A stretch of DNA of 64,000 nucleotides from Domibacillus indicus (lineage in GTDB: Bacteria; Bacillota; Bacilli; Bacillales; Domibacillaceae), in contig NZ_LAJB01000007.1 in the NCBI RefSeq assembly GCF_000970685.1, positions 1 to 64,000 on the forward strand, read 5' to 3'. The translations under genes and the position numbers were made by a program. The notes below the pieces were generated by a model. It saw only the letters and a program-made list of their open reading frames with translations. It had not been told where the DNA came from and made no database searches. Below, one piece after another: positions 19,699-29,690 of the stretch (position 1 is the first letter of the stretch; each line of letters begins with the position of its first letter).

Positions 19699-19932
19699 TT
19701 AATTCATCTTTCTGCGCTTTTGGATATCTCGTACCTTTTTCGGTGTTACTTCCTTTCCATTCGGATCAAACACACGGACATGTTCAACAGTGTCACGCAT
19801 TGAAGCGCGAAATACGCTTAAATATTCCTGGCGAAGTGCCGTCTGCTCTTGCAATTCCTCATCCGATAATGAGGACTGCTTTGCTTTTTTTGCCAGCTCA
19901 TTTATCCTGGCAATTTTTTCAGATGATAACAT
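19699..19932 (-). CDS. ynzC: DUF896 protein YnzC
   Basis: A 77-residue DUF896 protein: two N-terminal helices (KIARINELAKK.. and LSDEELQEQ) and a basic tail. The start at 19932 follows GGAAAGGAG. Last gene of the SOS operon yneA-yneB-ynzC in Bacillus; same order here. Function unknown. Confidence 0.88.
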   Translation of the reverse strand: MLSSEKIARINELAKKAKQSSLSDEELQEQTALRQEYLSVFRASMRDTVEHVRVFDPNGKEVTPKKVRDIQKRRKMN

Positions 19933-20003
19933 ACCTGCCGCTCCTTTCCCGACTCCGTTATCGCTATCGTACAAAAATGACGCGAAACTGACAAGAAAAA
20001 AGC

Positions 20004-20663
<660 letters not shown>

Positions 20664-20666
20664 TCA

Positions 20667-20978
20667 TCATTTCCCATCTGCCAGTTGAAGCTCGTTTTTA
20701 AAGTTTCCCGCGGGTACTGGAATAGTTAATTCCTCACCCGGCACAATTTTTGTTGTAATCAATCCATTTTCTTCTTGAACCCATTTTATAAAGTCAATTT
20801 GATCCATTTTGTGCATTTCCCGGTATTCCTCCGCTAAACTCCATAGTGAATCGCCTTTCCCTACTTTTATAGACTGATAAACAGTCTCGCTTGGGCCTGA
20901 AAAACTAAAATACAAAGCAGCAGATGCCATCATTGCCGCCAGTAGTAACATAAATGAATAGTTTTTTGCTTTCTTCAC
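20667..20978 (-). CDS. yneA: SOS cell-division suppressor YneA
   Basis: A 103-residue membrane protein: one N-terminal span and an extracellular LysM domain (GKGDSLWSLAEEY to VPGEELTIP). In Bacillus YneA blocks septation during DNA damage. The start is a GTG at 20978, preceded by GAGGAAAGGG; the ATG at 21050 would add 24 residues and lies in the operator region. Divergent from lexA with LexA boxes between. Confidence 0.88.
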   Translation of the reverse strand: MKKAKNYSFMLLLAAMMASAALYFSFSGPSETVYQSIKVGKGDSLWSLAEEYREMHKMDQIDFIKWVQEENGLITTKIVPGEELTIPVPAGNFKNELQLADGK

Positions 20979-20995
20979 TAAGAACACCCTTTCCT

Positions 20996-21044
20996 CGAAT
21001 ACTCGTTCGTGATATAATTTCATTGTAAGGCGAACGATTGTTTC
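20996..21044. promoter_or_regulatory. Two LexA boxes in front of yneA
   Basis: CGAATACTCGTTCG (20996-21009) and CGAACGATTGTTTC (21031-21044) are near matches to the Bacillus LexA consensus CGAACRNRYGTTYC; both lie in the yneA promoter/leader. Confidence 0.75.
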
Positions 21045-21059
21045 AGTCAAGAGAAAATT

Positions 21060-21099
21060 CGAACTTACGTTTGTTAAATATTAGAACACATGTTATACT
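21060..21099 (+). promoter_or_regulatory. lexA promoter with overlapping LexA boxes
   Basis: TTGTTA (21071-21076), 17-nt spacer, TATACT (21094-21099). CGAACTTACGTTTG (21060-21073) covers the -35 region and AGAACACATGTTAT (21083-21096) the spacer and -10, a typical autoregulated layout. Confidence 0.8.
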
Positions 21100-21134
21100 G
21101 TACGTAAATATTAACTAAGAGAGGTGTAAAAACA

Positions 21135-21752
21135 TTGACTAAGTTATCAAAGCGCCAGCAGGACATTCTCGATTTCATCAAGGATGAAGTTCGCCGTAAA
21201 GGCTATCCCCCATCTGTACGGGAAATTGGCGAAGCAGTCGGCCTCGCTTCAAGCTCAACGGTCCATGGCCACCTTGCCCGTCTTGAAGCAAAAAATTATA
21301 TCCGCCGGGATCCCACCAAGCCGCGCGCCATTGAAATTTTAGATACCGACAGCTCCGTGCCGAAACAGCATCCTGTCAACGTACCGGTCGTTGGGAAAGT
21401 AACCGCCGGCCTGCCGATTACAGCTATTGAAAATGTGGAAGAATATTTCCCTTTGCCTGAGCGGCTTGTCCCGCCTGACGAACATGTATTTATGCTTGAG
21501 ATTGTTGGAGAAAGCATGCGCGAAGCGGGTATCTTAAACGGTGACTATGTTGTTGTAAAACAGCAGCAAACAGCCAAAAACGGTGACATTGTTGTTGCGA
21601 TGACAGAAGACGATGAAGCAACGGTAAAAAGGTTTTATAAAGAAGCCGATCACATCCGCCTTCAGCCTGAAAACTCTTCTATGGAGCCGATCTTGCTTCC
21701 TACCGTAACCATTCTGGGAAAAGTCATTGGAGTATACCGGGAAGTTCACTAA
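21135..21752 (+). CDS. lexA: SOS repressor LexA
   Basis: A 205-residue repressor: N-terminal winged helix ([17 protein letters not shown]), cleavage-site Ala-Gly (KVTAGLP), catalytic Ser in GESMREAG and Lys in ATVKRFYKE. It starts with TTG after GAGAGGTG. Cleaved on RecA filaments to induce SOS genes, here including yneA-yneB-ynzC across the divergent promoter. Confidence 0.96.
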   Translation: MTKLSKRQQDILDFIKDEVRRKGYPPSVREIGEAVGLASSSTVHGHLARLEAKNYIRRDPTKPRAIEILDTDSSVPKQHPVNVPVVGKVTAGLPITAIENVEEYFPLPERLVPPDEHVFMLEIVGESMREAGILNGDYVVVKQQQTAKNGDIVVAMTEDDEATVKRFYKEADHIRLQPENSSMEPILLPTVTILGKVIGVYREVH

Positions 21753-21787
21753 GCTTGTTCATCCTATGTAAGCAATCTGTGCAACAT

Positions 21788-21863
21788 GAAAAAAATCCCC
21801 TAATTTTATTAGGGGATTTTTTCGATAATATAAAAAACACCCTGCCTTGAGGCAGGGTGTTTC
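21788..21863. terminator. Two back-to-back terminators after lexA
   Basis: The stem AAAAAATCCCCTAA/TTAGGGGATTTTTT ends lexA on the plus strand. Next, AACACCCTGCC/GGCAGGGTGTTTTTT is oriented for the minus strand, although no intact minus-strand gene precedes it. From 21865 to 22092 I see no convincing gene. Confidence 0.75.
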
Positions 21864-22092
21864 TCGAAATTTGCGGCGTTCAAGCCATGCTCCACAACAT
21901 GTTTCTTAAAAAGAAGTGCCTGATCGTCTTACGCAAACGAGCTCATCGCATAAATTAAATAATACACTTTTCTTTAATAACTGTCAACCTTATTTTCTCT
22001 GCTTTAAAACTGTAAAGATAAGTCCTCTCTGCTTTGCAAAATTCTCCCTGATCTTTTATTGTTATAGTATCCGAAATAAGGAGCTGAGAAAA

Positions 22093-22854
22093 ATGAGCAG
22101 GACTGTTTTAATTACCGGGGCCTCAAGCGGGCTGGGTCTTGAATTTTCAAAAATTTTCGCCGAAGCTGAATATAACCTTGTTATTACAGCCCGCAGTGAA
22201 AACAAATTAGAAGCTTTTGCGGATTTATATCCAAATACCGAAATTAAAATAATCAAAAAAGATTTAAGCAAACCTGGAGCGGCAAAAGAGCTGGCAGAAG
22301 AAGTGAAGCGGGCCGGCATTCAAATAGATGTTCTGATCAATAACGCAGGCTTCGGGCTGTCTGGGTCATTTGCGGATTTAAGCCTGGAAAAGCAGACAGA
22401 AATGATGTAGCTGAACATAATGGCTTTAACAGAACTAACACATCTTTTCCTTCCCGGCATGCTTGAGCGGAATTCCGGCCGGATTTTAAATGTCGCAAGC
22501 ACAGCGGCTTTTCAGCCTGGCCCGATGATGGCTGTTTATTTTGCGTCAAAGGCTTTCGTTCTTTCGTTTTCTGAAGCACTGGCAGAAGAGCTGGCAACTA
22601 CCAATGTTACAGTAACGGCTCTCTGTCCGGGAGCGACCAAAACAAATTTCGGCACAGTTGCCAGTGTTGAAAAAACCAAAATGTTCAGCCAGGCTATGCC
22701 GGCAGCACAAGTTGCACAGGAAGCAATCGATGGACTGTTGCAAGGAAAGCGTGTTATTATCACCGGCAGCAAAAACAAAGCAGGTGCACTGGCTGCAAAA
22801 CTGCTGCCGCGAAGTACGGTGGCAAAAGCCGTAAAGTCGATCACTCAATCATAA
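22093..22854 (+). pseudogene. SDR dehydrogenase (YqjQ-like) with in-frame TAG
   Basis: A 253-codon short-chain dehydrogenase frame starts after AAGGAG. Seen: the nucleotide-binding TGASSGLG, the NNAG motif, and the catalytic Ser and YxxxK in AVYFASKAF. A single TAG at 22408-22410 interrupts the frame at the point where relatives read ..M(Q/D/E)LN..; the same frame continues intact on both sides. One nonsense mutation (for example CAG to TAG) explains it. Its neighbours dsdA and DNA polymerase IV fit a yqj-type cluster. Confidence 0.85.
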
Positions 22855-22856
22855 AT

Positions 22857-22888
22857 AAAAAGCCAGTTCGAAAACGAACTGGCTTGAA
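22857..22888 (+). terminator. Hairpin after SDR pseudogene
   Basis: An 11-bp stem AAGCCAGTTCG/CGAACTGGCTT with an AAAA loop; the T tract is poor. Confidence 0.55.
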
Positions 22889-22934
22889 AGTGTAAACAAA
22901 TTTAGAAAGCAGACGGATTGAAAACGTTTATTCT

Positions 22935-23032
22935 TCCAGGAACGCGGCCGGCTGGGAAGCGGTGGAGTGACCTTTCGGGGTTCTGGAGCATTCCCAGCCG
23001 GCAAGTGACGCCAAAGGCAAGCGTTTGTCACC
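22935..23032. other. GC-rich structured intergenic element
   Basis: A 12-bp perfect stem GCCGGCTGGGAA/TTCCCAGCCGGC encloses about 32 nt; directly after it GTGAC..GTCAC forms a second hairpin around GCC-AAA-GGC. It lies between converging transcription units. Could be a structured RNA or a REP-like element; no family recognised. Confidence 0.45.
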
Positions 23033-23070
23033 AGCCTGAAGACAGTGCGAAAGTGTACTGGATTTTTATG

Positions 23071-23856
23071 TTAATTGCCGGCTCCCCGGTATTTGGTGAC
23101 GCCTGCATTCCACATAAAGATAGAAAACAGAAAAAAAACGAGGCCGATAACCGGCGTTAAAAAAGCATATAAATACCAGTTTTCACGGCCTAGAAAATAC
23201 GCAGCCGGATAAACACCAACAAATGCAAAGGGCAGAATCCACGTAAGTAGAAAGCGGATAATACTATTATATATATTAACGGGATAACGGCCGTAGTTCC
23301 CTATGTTATACATCATCGGCATAATACTGGTCGGGCTGTCCGACCAAAAACTGATACTGGCAATTAAAATAAATATGGAAGCATAAACGAGTGTGCCGCC
23401 CAGCACAAGAAGCACAAAAACAAATGGATCATACCAGGCTATTGTCAAATCAAGACGGCTTCCTGCATAAAACATAACGGCAATCCCCGTTATGACACCA
23501 AAAAGTGACTCGAGCTCCATCCGTTCCAGCACAATTTGAAAAAGGCTGTGGATTGGACGGGTCAAAATCCGGTCCATTTCTCCTTTGACAATGTAGCGCT
23601 CATTAAAATCCCAAATGTTAAAAAAAGCACCAAATATGGCAAATGGCACAAGAAAAAATCCATAAATAAAAATAATTTCCTCACGTGACCAGCCGCTGAT
23701 CATTGATGTATGGCCAAAGACCAGCAAAATAAAAATAAAATTAACGGCCTGTGACAGTAAATCGGATACGATTTCCACCACCATATCGGTTCGGTAGGTG
23801 AGCCGTGTTTTCATATATTGTGCCGCATATTGGAAAAAAAGCTGTGTATATTTCAT
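23071..23856 (-). CDS. ABC-2 type transporter permease (DUF990-like)
   Basis: A 261-residue six-span protein, third gene of an exporter operon. The segment FNIWDFNERYIVKGEMDRILTRP, with its conserved GEMDR..LTRP loop, is typical of the ABC-2 permeases paired with a similar second permease and an ATPase. The start follows GGGAGG, 4 nt after the upstream permease stop. Substrate unknown. Confidence 0.85.
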   Translation of the reverse strand: MKYTQLFFQYAAQYMKTRLTYRTDMVVEIVSDLLSQAVNFIFILLVFGHTSMISGWSREEIIFIYGFFLVPFAIFGAFFNIWDFNERYIVKGEMDRILTRPIHSLFQIVLERMELESLFGVITGIAVMFYAGSRLDLTIAWYDPFVFVLLVLGGTLVYASIFILIASISFWSDSPTSIMPMMYNIGNYGRYPVNIYNSIIRFLLTWILPFAFVGVYPAAYFLGRENWYLYAFLTPVIGLVFFLFSIFMWNAGVTKYRGAGN

Positions 23857-23859
23857 GGT

Positions 23860-24651
23860 TTATCCTCCCTGCACAACCAGCTGTTTTCTGGCGATCAGCC
23901 ATAGAGTTTGAATTGGGAGAACTAAAATGAACACCCAGACAATTTGCAGCAATACGGCATGGATCACTTCAGAGCCACTGAAGCTTTCTGTAAAAATCAT
24001 GCTTGGCACATAGCTGATCCCCTGAAAAGGCAAGAAATTCATAATTTGCTGTGCCCAGCCTGGAAAGAAGCTAATCGGAAGCAGCAGCCCGGAAAACAAA
24101 TCAATAATAACCCGTTTTGCCCGGATCAGGCCTGTATTGTTATAGAAGAAAAATGTTAAAATGCCCGTCAATAAATTTATCTGCATGTTAATTAAAAAGC
24201 TGAATACAAGCGCAACAGCAAATAGCAGCCAGGTAACCGGATCAGCTGAAAAAGCAATCGGAAAAATAAGCGCCACAATTACCATGCCGGGAAACGAAAA
24301 GAAAGAAAGGCGGAAAATCCCTTCACCAAGCCCCTGCATTGTTTTCATAAGCAAATAGTTGTAAGGGCGGATCAGTTCTACCGCTACTTTTCCTTCCTTA
24401 ATTTCCTGTGCGATTTCCCGGTCGATATTATTAAAGTAAAATGCCCGGGCCATCCATGCGATCGCAATGTAAGAGGTCATTTGCAGAGCGCTCATGCCTT
24501 CAATCGATCCTTTATCCCCATAAATCGCATTCCAAAGAAAATAATAGGCTCCAATATTAATGCTGTAAATTAAAATACCGCTATAATAATTTGTTCGGTA
24601 CGCCAGCATCATTAAAAAACGGATTCGAATCATTTCAATATACTTACCCAT
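23860..24651 (-). CDS. ABC-2 type transporter permease
   Basis: A 263-residue six-span permease, partner of the next gene. Seen: EIAQEIKEGKVAVELIRPYNY, the same loop type (G-K/E..LIRP) as its partner. It overlaps the ATPase gene by 8 nt, so the three are one operon, ordered ATPase-permease-permease. Confidence 0.85.
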   Translation of the reverse strand: MGKYIEMIRIRFLMMLAYRTNYYSGILIYSINIGAYYFLWNAIYGDKGSIEGMSALQMTSYIAIAWMARAFYFNNIDREIAQEIKEGKVAVELIRPYNYLLMKTMQGLGEGIFRLSFFSFPGMVIVALIFPIAFSADPVTWLLFAVALVFSFLINMQINLLTGILTFFFYNNTGLIRAKRVIIDLFSGLLLPISFFPGWAQQIMNFLPFQGISYVPSMIFTESFSGSEVIHAVLLQIVWVFILVLPIQTLWLIARKQLVVQGG

Positions 24652-25660
24652 TTTTCACGCCTTCTTCATAAATATTACGAATAATATCTTCAATGGAAAT
24701 TTCGTGGACTTTTAAATCCGTGATTTTATGCGCAGCCACAACCCGGCCAATCACTTCTGAAATTACCTGTTCTTCATTCAGTACATTGGCAATCCAGACG
24801 TTTGGGCGGCCGCCAGGTGTCCAGGCAGCTTCCATTTCTGCCAGCAGCGGCTGAAGCGTTTCTTTCGTTACAGCGGTGTCAGCAAACTGAAATTCAATCT
24901 GCTTGCCTTCTCCCCAATTTGACCGCAGGCTTGAAAGCCCGCCATCATAAATGATTTTCCCTTCATCCAGCATTACAACCCGCTCACAAAGCGCTTCAAT
25001 ATCGCTTAAATCATGCGTGGTAAGCAAAATGGTTGTGTTGTATCTGGCGTTCATTTCCTTTAAAAATTCCCGGATTTTCAATTTTACAAGCACATCCAGC
25101 CCAATAGTCGGCTCATCTAAAAACAAAAGCGGCGGATTATGCAGCAGCGCTGCTGCAAGCTCACACCGCATCCGCTGGCCCAGTGACAGCTTACGAACAG
25201 GCTTATCAAGCAGCGGACCGATATCAAGTGAGTCAATCACATGGCTCATATGATCATGGTAAACTTCATCCGGTACATTATAGACTTTCTTCAGAAGGCG
25301 AAAGGATTCCTGAACAGCGATGTCCCACCAGAGCTGTGAACGCTGGCCAAATACAACTCCAATGGACCGGACAAACTGCTCGCGCTCTTTATGGGGATCC
25401 ATCCCATTCACACGGACAGCTCCGGATGTAGGTGTTAAAATACCTGTAAGCATTTTAATACTCGTTGACTTTCCGGCTCCATTCTCTCCGATATAGCCAA
25501 CCATTTCCCCTCGTTTTACTGAAAAAGAAATATCGTTTACAGCCGGAATTACTTTGTAGTTGCGCGTTAGCAAATCACGGAATGCACCTTTCAATCCCGA
25601 GCGGCTTGAATGTGATTTAAATTCTTTTCGCAATTCTTTTACTTCAATTATCTTTTCCAA
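24644..25660 (-). CDS. ABC transporter ATP-binding protein (ABC-2 exporter)
   Basis: A 338-residue ATPase: Walker A GENGAGKS, Q-loop in VFGQRSQLWWD, signature LSLGQRM, Walker B LLFLDEPTIGLD, H-loop TTHD. The C-terminal about 90 residues form the extra domain seen in NatA/DUF990-type exporters. TTG start with GAGGAG upstream at long spacing. First gene of the operon. Confidence 0.88.
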   Translation of the reverse strand: MEKIIEVKELRKEFKSHSSRSGLKGAFRDLLTRNYKVIPAVNDISFSVKRGEMVGYIGENGAGKSTSIKMLTGILTPTSGAVRVNGMDPHKEREQFVRSIGVVFGQRSQLWWDIAVQESFRLLKKVYNVPDEVYHDHMSHVIDSLDIGPLLDKPVRKLSLGQRMRCELAAALLHNPPLLFLDEPTIGLDVLVKLKIREFLKEMNARYNTTILLTTHDLSDIEALCERVVMLDEGKIIYDGGLSSLRSNWGEGKQIEFQFADTAVTKETLQPLLAEMEAAWTPGGRPNVWIANVLNEEQVISEVIGRVVAAHKITDLKVHEISIEDIIRNIYEEGVKNG

Positions 25661-25776
25661 AACAATACACGTCTCCTCTTTCTTTTCACCTTCAATAGTT
25701 TACCGAAGAGCATGCAGGGACACAAATTATTTTTCCTGGCTGCTGCATTCAAACTGTTTTGGCTAATAAAAACCAC

Positions 25777-27087
25777 TTATATATTCATCTTAAAGCTTTC
25801 TTCCGAAACGCTGCGTCCTTTTCGAATGTACTGCTCCATGATGCTGTCCGGTACCATGCTTCCTCCGGTTGCCCAGACAAGATGCAGTGGATGGCCTTTC
25901 ACTTTCTTATGATGGGAAAGGACTAGCGGGCCGGCCATTCCTGCCAGGGCGGATGGTTCAAGCCTGATTTTTTCTGTTTCCGCCAGCCCGGCAAGCATGC
26001 CGAACAATTGCTCATCTTTAACCGTATAGCTGCCAGCTATAAAAGAGGCTGCTAGTTTTCCAACAAAGCCGGAAGGGCGCCCGACCGCGAGACCGTCTGC
26101 CTCTGTTTGATTGGAAAGGCCAATTTCCTGTACAGAAATTTGATCATGAAGGCCTGTTGCAAGACCAAGAAGCATACAGGGACTTTCCGTCGGCTCTGCA
26201 AAAAAACAATGAACATGCGGACCAAATACGAGCTGAAGGCCAAACGCAACGCCGCCCGGCCCGCCGCCAATGCCGCAGGGTAAATATACGTAAAGAGGAT
26301 GATGCCTGTCCACTGTAAGCCCGGCACGAGCAAACTGCTTTTTCAGCCTCAGCCCTGCAGCTGCATACCCTAAGAACAAAAGGTGGGAATGCTCGTCATC
26401 AACAAAGTATGCATTCGGGGACTGTTCTGCTTCTTTCCGCCCCCGGGCGACCGCTTTTTCATAATCAGCTCTATGTTCTACAACAATCGCTCCCCTGTCA
26501 CGCAGCAATGCTTTTTTCCACTCTTTTGCGTCTGCTGACATATGGACTGTTACATTAAAGCCCATTTTAGCGCTCATAATTCCAATGCTAAGACCTAAAT
26601 TCCCGGTTGATCCAACAATAATGTGGTGCGAGGAAAAAAGCTGCTTAAACGCCGGCTGCTTAAACGCTGAATAGCTGTCTTTTTCTGTTATCAAGCCTTT
26701 TTCCAGAGCAAGGTTTTCAGCATAGGTTAAAACTTCATATATCCCTCCCCGTGCTTTAATTGAACCGGATACGGGAAGAGCATGATCCGCTTTCAGCCAT
26801 AAATCACCGTCAATTTTTCCGCCGGCTTTTTGCTCAAGCCATTTTTTCATGTGAGGAATAGCCACAATCGGGGACTCAATCAATCCATTCGTTTGCTCGA
26901 GCTCCGGAAATGCTTTTTCAAGATAGGGAGCAAACCGCTGCAGCCGGCTTTCCGCTTCTTCCACGTCTTTTATCGTAAACCGGGAAAAATCCTCTCTCTT
27001 CCGGCTGTTATTCATCCATAAAGTGTTCTGCTTCTCCCTTAATTCCTGAATGATCGGGTGCTGCCGTGAAAGTGCATTAAGATCCAA
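25777..27087 (-). CDS. dsdA: D-serine ammonia-lyase
   Basis: A 436-residue PLP enzyme. Seen: the PLP lysine in [16 protein letters not shown], the phosphate-binding [11 protein letters not shown], and the glycine loop [13 protein letters not shown]. It deaminates D-serine to pyruvate and ammonia. TTG start after GGGGGAGG. Near-full length for DsdA. Confidence 0.93.
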   Translation of the reverse strand: MDLNALSRQHPIIQELREKQNTLWMNNSRKREDFSRFTIKDVEEAESRLQRFAPYLEKAFPELEQTNGLIESPIVAIPHMKKWLEQKAGGKIDGDLWLKADHALPVSGSIKARGGIYEVLTYAENLALEKGLITEKDSYSAFKQPAFKQLFSSHHIIVGSTGNLGLSIGIMSAKMGFNVTVHMSADAKEWKKALLRDRGAIVVEHRADYEKAVARGRKEAEQSPNAYFVDDEHSHLLFLGYAAAGLRLKKQFARAGLTVDRHHPLYVYLPCGIGGGPGGVAFGLQLVFGPHVHCFFAEPTESPCMLLGLATGLHDQISVQEIGLSNQTEADGLAVGRPSGFVGKLAASFIAGSYTVKDEQLFGMLAGLAETEKIRLEPSALAGMAGPLVLSHHKKVKGHPLHLVWATGGSMVPDSIMEQYIRKGRSVSEESFKMNI

Positions 27088-27117
27088 TCCTCTCTTCCTC
27101 CCCCGGTAATTGCTCCA

Positions 27118-28305
27118 TTATTGGAGCCCTTTTTTTATAATACTTTCGCCGAATTTTTGCTTTAAAGCTTCAACAGCCGTATAAAGCGGTTCTAATTTGT
27201 CCGCTTCTTCTTGAAAAGAAAACAGGTCCATCTGTGTGGTCTCGGTTCGCTTATCAACGGCATTTTGTGCGGTAACGCCAAGCAGCCTGACCGGTTCGCC
27301 ATTCCAATGTTTAAAAAAGAGCGATTCGGCGGCAGCCAGAAGCTGCTCCTCATCCTGTATATCTTGCTTGAATGTCCTGCTCCTTGTGACCGTTGTAAAA
27401 TCATCGTAACGAATCGTTACCTGGATCGTCCTCGAGACGGCGTTTTTCTGCTTCATCCTACCGCTCACGGATTGAGATAGCCCGCGCAATTTAGCGCGAA
27501 TGGCGGCCGGTTCCGTAAGGTTTTGAGGGAATGTAGCAGAATTGCCAATGCTTTTGTAAGATGTATTCGCTTCTGGATCAACCGGGCGGTCGTCTATGCC
27601 GTTAACCCTGTCGCGCATCCTCACCCCTCTTATGCCCATTATTGCACGAATTTTGGCAGTATCTGCTCTTGCCAGATCGCCTATGGTAATTATCCCCTGC
27701 TCCCGCAGTTTCGCAGCTGTTTTCTCCCCTATTCCGTGTGCTTCTAATACGGGCTTATCCCAAAGTACATGCTTTACATCCCTTTTTCTTAACACCGTAA
27801 GCCCGAGCGGCTTTTTCATATCACTCGCCATCTTGGCTAAAAATTTATTCGGGGCAATTCCAATAGAAATAGGAATATGAAACCGGTCCGCAATCTCCTG
27901 CTGAATCTGCACGGCAATATCAATTGGAGAGCCAAGATGGGAGCACTTTGTAATGTCAAGGTAAGCTTCATCAATAGACGCATACTCAATAACAGGGGAA
28001 ATTTCGGCCAGGCAGGCAAATATTTTTTGAGAGTATTCTTTATAAACAGCGTGATTCGGTTTAATGACAACTGCTTCCGGTACAAGCTTTAACGCTTCCT
28101 TCAGGGCCATTGTTGTGTAGACACCTTTTTCCTTGCATAAATAATTAGCCGCTACTACGATTCCTTTTCGCTCTTCCGGGTTCCCGGCAATGATGACCGG
28201 CTTATTTTTCAGTGCTGGATTTTCCGCTATTTCCACACTGGCAAAGAATGCGTTCGCATCAATGTGGAGAATTACCCGGCCATTTTTCGGATAAAATTCC
28301 GCCAT
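27118..28305 (-). CDS. dinB: DNA polymerase IV (Y family)
   Basis: A 395-residue translesion polymerase. Seen: HIDANAFFASVE with the first catalytic Asp, YASIDEAYLD with the Asp-Glu pair, helix-hairpin-helix motifs at HGIGEKTAAKLREQGI, and a C-terminal QMDLFSF, which matches a beta-clamp binding motif (QxxLF). The start at 28305 follows GGGGGTG. No LexA box was seen upstream. Confidence 0.92.
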   Translation of the reverse strand: MAEFYPKNGRVILHIDANAFFASVEIAENPALKNKPVIIAGNPEERKGIVVAANYLCKEKGVYTTMALKEALKLVPEAVVIKPNHAVYKEYSQKIFACLAEISPVIEYASIDEAYLDITKCSHLGSPIDIAVQIQQEIADRFHIPISIGIAPNKFLAKMASDMKKPLGLTVLRKRDVKHVLWDKPVLEAHGIGEKTAAKLREQGIITIGDLARADTAKIRAIMGIRGVRMRDRVNGIDDRPVDPEANTSYKSIGNSATFPQNLTEPAAIRAKLRGLSQSVSGRMKQKNAVSRTIQVTIRYDDFTTVTRSRTFKQDIQDEEQLLAAAESLFFKHWNGEPVRLLGVTAQNAVDKRTETTQMDLFSFQEEADKLEPLYTAVEALKQKFGESIIKKGLQ

Positions 28306-28386
28306 CTTCTCACCCCCTGGGAAAACCACTTTAAATTATTTTACCATTTTGCAAACATTTATATTATAAATAGACAGCGGGCGCGA

Positions 28387-28416
28387 TTAACCCCATGGCA
28401 GCTGCCATGGGGTTAA
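28387..28416. repeat. 30-bp perfect palindrome
   Basis: TTAACCCCATGGCAG joined directly to its reverse complement, without a loop or T tract, about 80 nt upstream of the DNA polymerase IV start. Confidence 0.7.
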
Positions 28417-28487
28417 CATTAAGCCGTTATAGTTTTTAGCAGAAAATAACTTCAAAAAACCCCTCGAACAATCAAGGAATGAAAGCC

Positions 28488-28781
28488 TTAGATTTCAATA
28501 TCAACAACAATGCTGTCAAGCCGGCCCACTTCACGAATAAAAGCAGCTACTGCCTGATGCTCAGGATGAGGCCCGTAGGCGTCAAGTGCCGCCTTATTTT
28601 CAAAGCGAGTCGTTAATACAACTTGATAGCCTTGATTTTTTTCAGAAAAATTAATACCTGCCTGAATATCGATAACACCTTCAAGGTGCTGTTCAAGAGC
28701 TTTAAAACGCTTTGTTACTTCTTTAAGCTGCTCGGGAGTCGTTGTTTCCGCAAATTTCACAAGTACAATATGATCAATCAT
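28488..28781 (-). CDS. Dabb-family stress-responsive A/B barrel protein
   Basis: A 97-residue Dabb domain: begins IDHIVLVKF, with the GVIDIQAGINFS strand and HPEHQAV loop typical of the dimeric barrel. Start at 28781 with AGAGGA upstream. Members respond to stress; substrate unknown. Confidence 0.88.
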   Translation of the reverse strand: MIDHIVLVKFAETTTPEQLKEVTKRFKALEQHLEGVIDIQAGINFSEKNQGYQVVLTTRFENKAALDAYGPHPEHQAVAAFIREVGRLDSIVVDIEI

Positions 28782-28853
28782 GGTAAGTCCTCTTTTCAAA
28801 AATTACTTTCATTGACTATAGCATTTTTTTACCCGTCGGTAAATAATTCCCTT

Positions 28854-28970
28854 CTATCCCGGCTTTCTTTTGGATAATTGACGGAACCATTGTTCATCAT
28901 CTGTCATAATGGCAAGTGCTGACACAATGAAAAGCAGGTATGTTTGTAAAACGATTACTCCTAAAGACAT
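28854..28970 (-). CDS. Possible 38-residue single-span membrane peptide
   Basis: One membrane span (IVLQTYLLFIVSALAIM) followed by a charged tail DDEQWFRQLSKRKPG. The amphipathic layout looks coding, but the ATG at 28970 lacks a ribosome binding site, and an AGGAG lies just inside the frame. Confidence 0.4.
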   Translation of the reverse strand: MSLGVIVLQTYLLFIVSALAIMTDDEQWFRQLSKRKPG

Positions 28971-29108
28971 GTAACCATTTATACAAATAAACAAATTGAT
29001 TCGAACACATTGAAACTAGTTATTTTCTTTTATTAAGTGGTAGAATCTCGATATTAAATTAAAAATTATATAGGCTTTTATCACACATATAGAGGAGATT
29101 GTCAGCCA

Positions 29109-29177
29109 ATGCCTGGTCAAGAGGAAAAAGAAGGTCTTTATACGTTTGGGTCCCTCTCAATCATGATTTTCTGTTAA
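29109..29177 (+). CDS. Possible 22-residue peptide or gene remnant
   Basis: ATG preceded by AGAGGAG at about 12 nt, 22 codons and then TAA. No similarity recognised; it may be the first codons of a lost gene. Confidence 0.25.
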   Translation: MPGQEEKEGLYTFGSLSIMIFC

Positions 29178-29272
29178 TAGATCATAAGGAAATTGCGTAT
29201 CCTTCCGTATTTAGATAAGCCCTGGCTGAAACCAAGGCTTTCGGGCAGCTCGCCCTTCCAAATTGAATGTAT

Positions 29273-29551
29273 TCATTTCTTATCTACAATGATAATCTGC
29301 ATATCCATGGCATCCAATATACTGATGATTGTTTTTAAAGTCGGGTTTACCCTCATTGTTTCCAGTCTCGCAATGGCCGCTTGATCCGACCCTATTTTTT
29401 TGGCAATATCTCTTTGTGTAAATCCGCTTTTCTTTCTTTCATAAACTAAGTTTTCTATAAATTTCTTTTCTTTCTTTGAAAGCACTTGCCCCGGAACCCG
29501 TTTATCGTCTTTTAATGGGATCGTTTTTTTTATTTCCGCTCTTATTCCCAT
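29273..29551 (-). CDS. XRE-family HTH protein, HigA-like antitoxin
   Basis: A 92-residue protein with a Cro/C1 helix-turn-helix (KSGFTQRDIAKKIGSDQAAIARLE) and a C-terminal ILDAMDMQIIIV strand, as in antitoxins of HigBA-type pairs. It overlaps the short frame upstream on the same strand, which is where a toxin gene would be; that frame is too short to be a whole toxin. Acts as repressor and antitoxin if the pair is intact. Confidence 0.75.
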   Translation of the reverse strand: MGIRAEIKKTIPLKDDKRVPGQVLSKKEKKFIENLVYERKKSGFTQRDIAKKIGSDQAAIARLETMRVNPTLKTIISILDAMDMQIIIVDKK

Positions 29552-29670
29552 TCCCGTATTTCCTTCCCCGTCTTATTAAAAAAGATCCTATCTTTATTCA
29601 TCTTCTTTAAAAACCCGGTTCTAGTCCACTTTACTAACATTAAACTTTCTTTCATGGTGTATAGCGGCAT
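29542..29670 (-). CDS. Small ORF upstream of antitoxin, possible toxin remnant
   Basis: 42 codons, start with AAAGGGAG upstream, stop overlapping the antitoxin start. The end KTGKEIREWE recalls the C-terminus of RelE/HigB toxins, but the core is missing. It is the first ORF after the c-di-GMP riboswitch at 29691-29798. Confidence 0.4.
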   Translation of the reverse strand: MPLYTMKESLMLVKWTRTGFLKKMNKDRIFFNKTGKEIREWE

Positions 29671-29690
29671 AAAATGTTCTCCCTTTTTAA

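Noticed and set aside
22918-22931. cre-like TGAAAACGTTTATT
   Set aside because: Two mismatches to consensus and no promoter or gene downstream that it could control.
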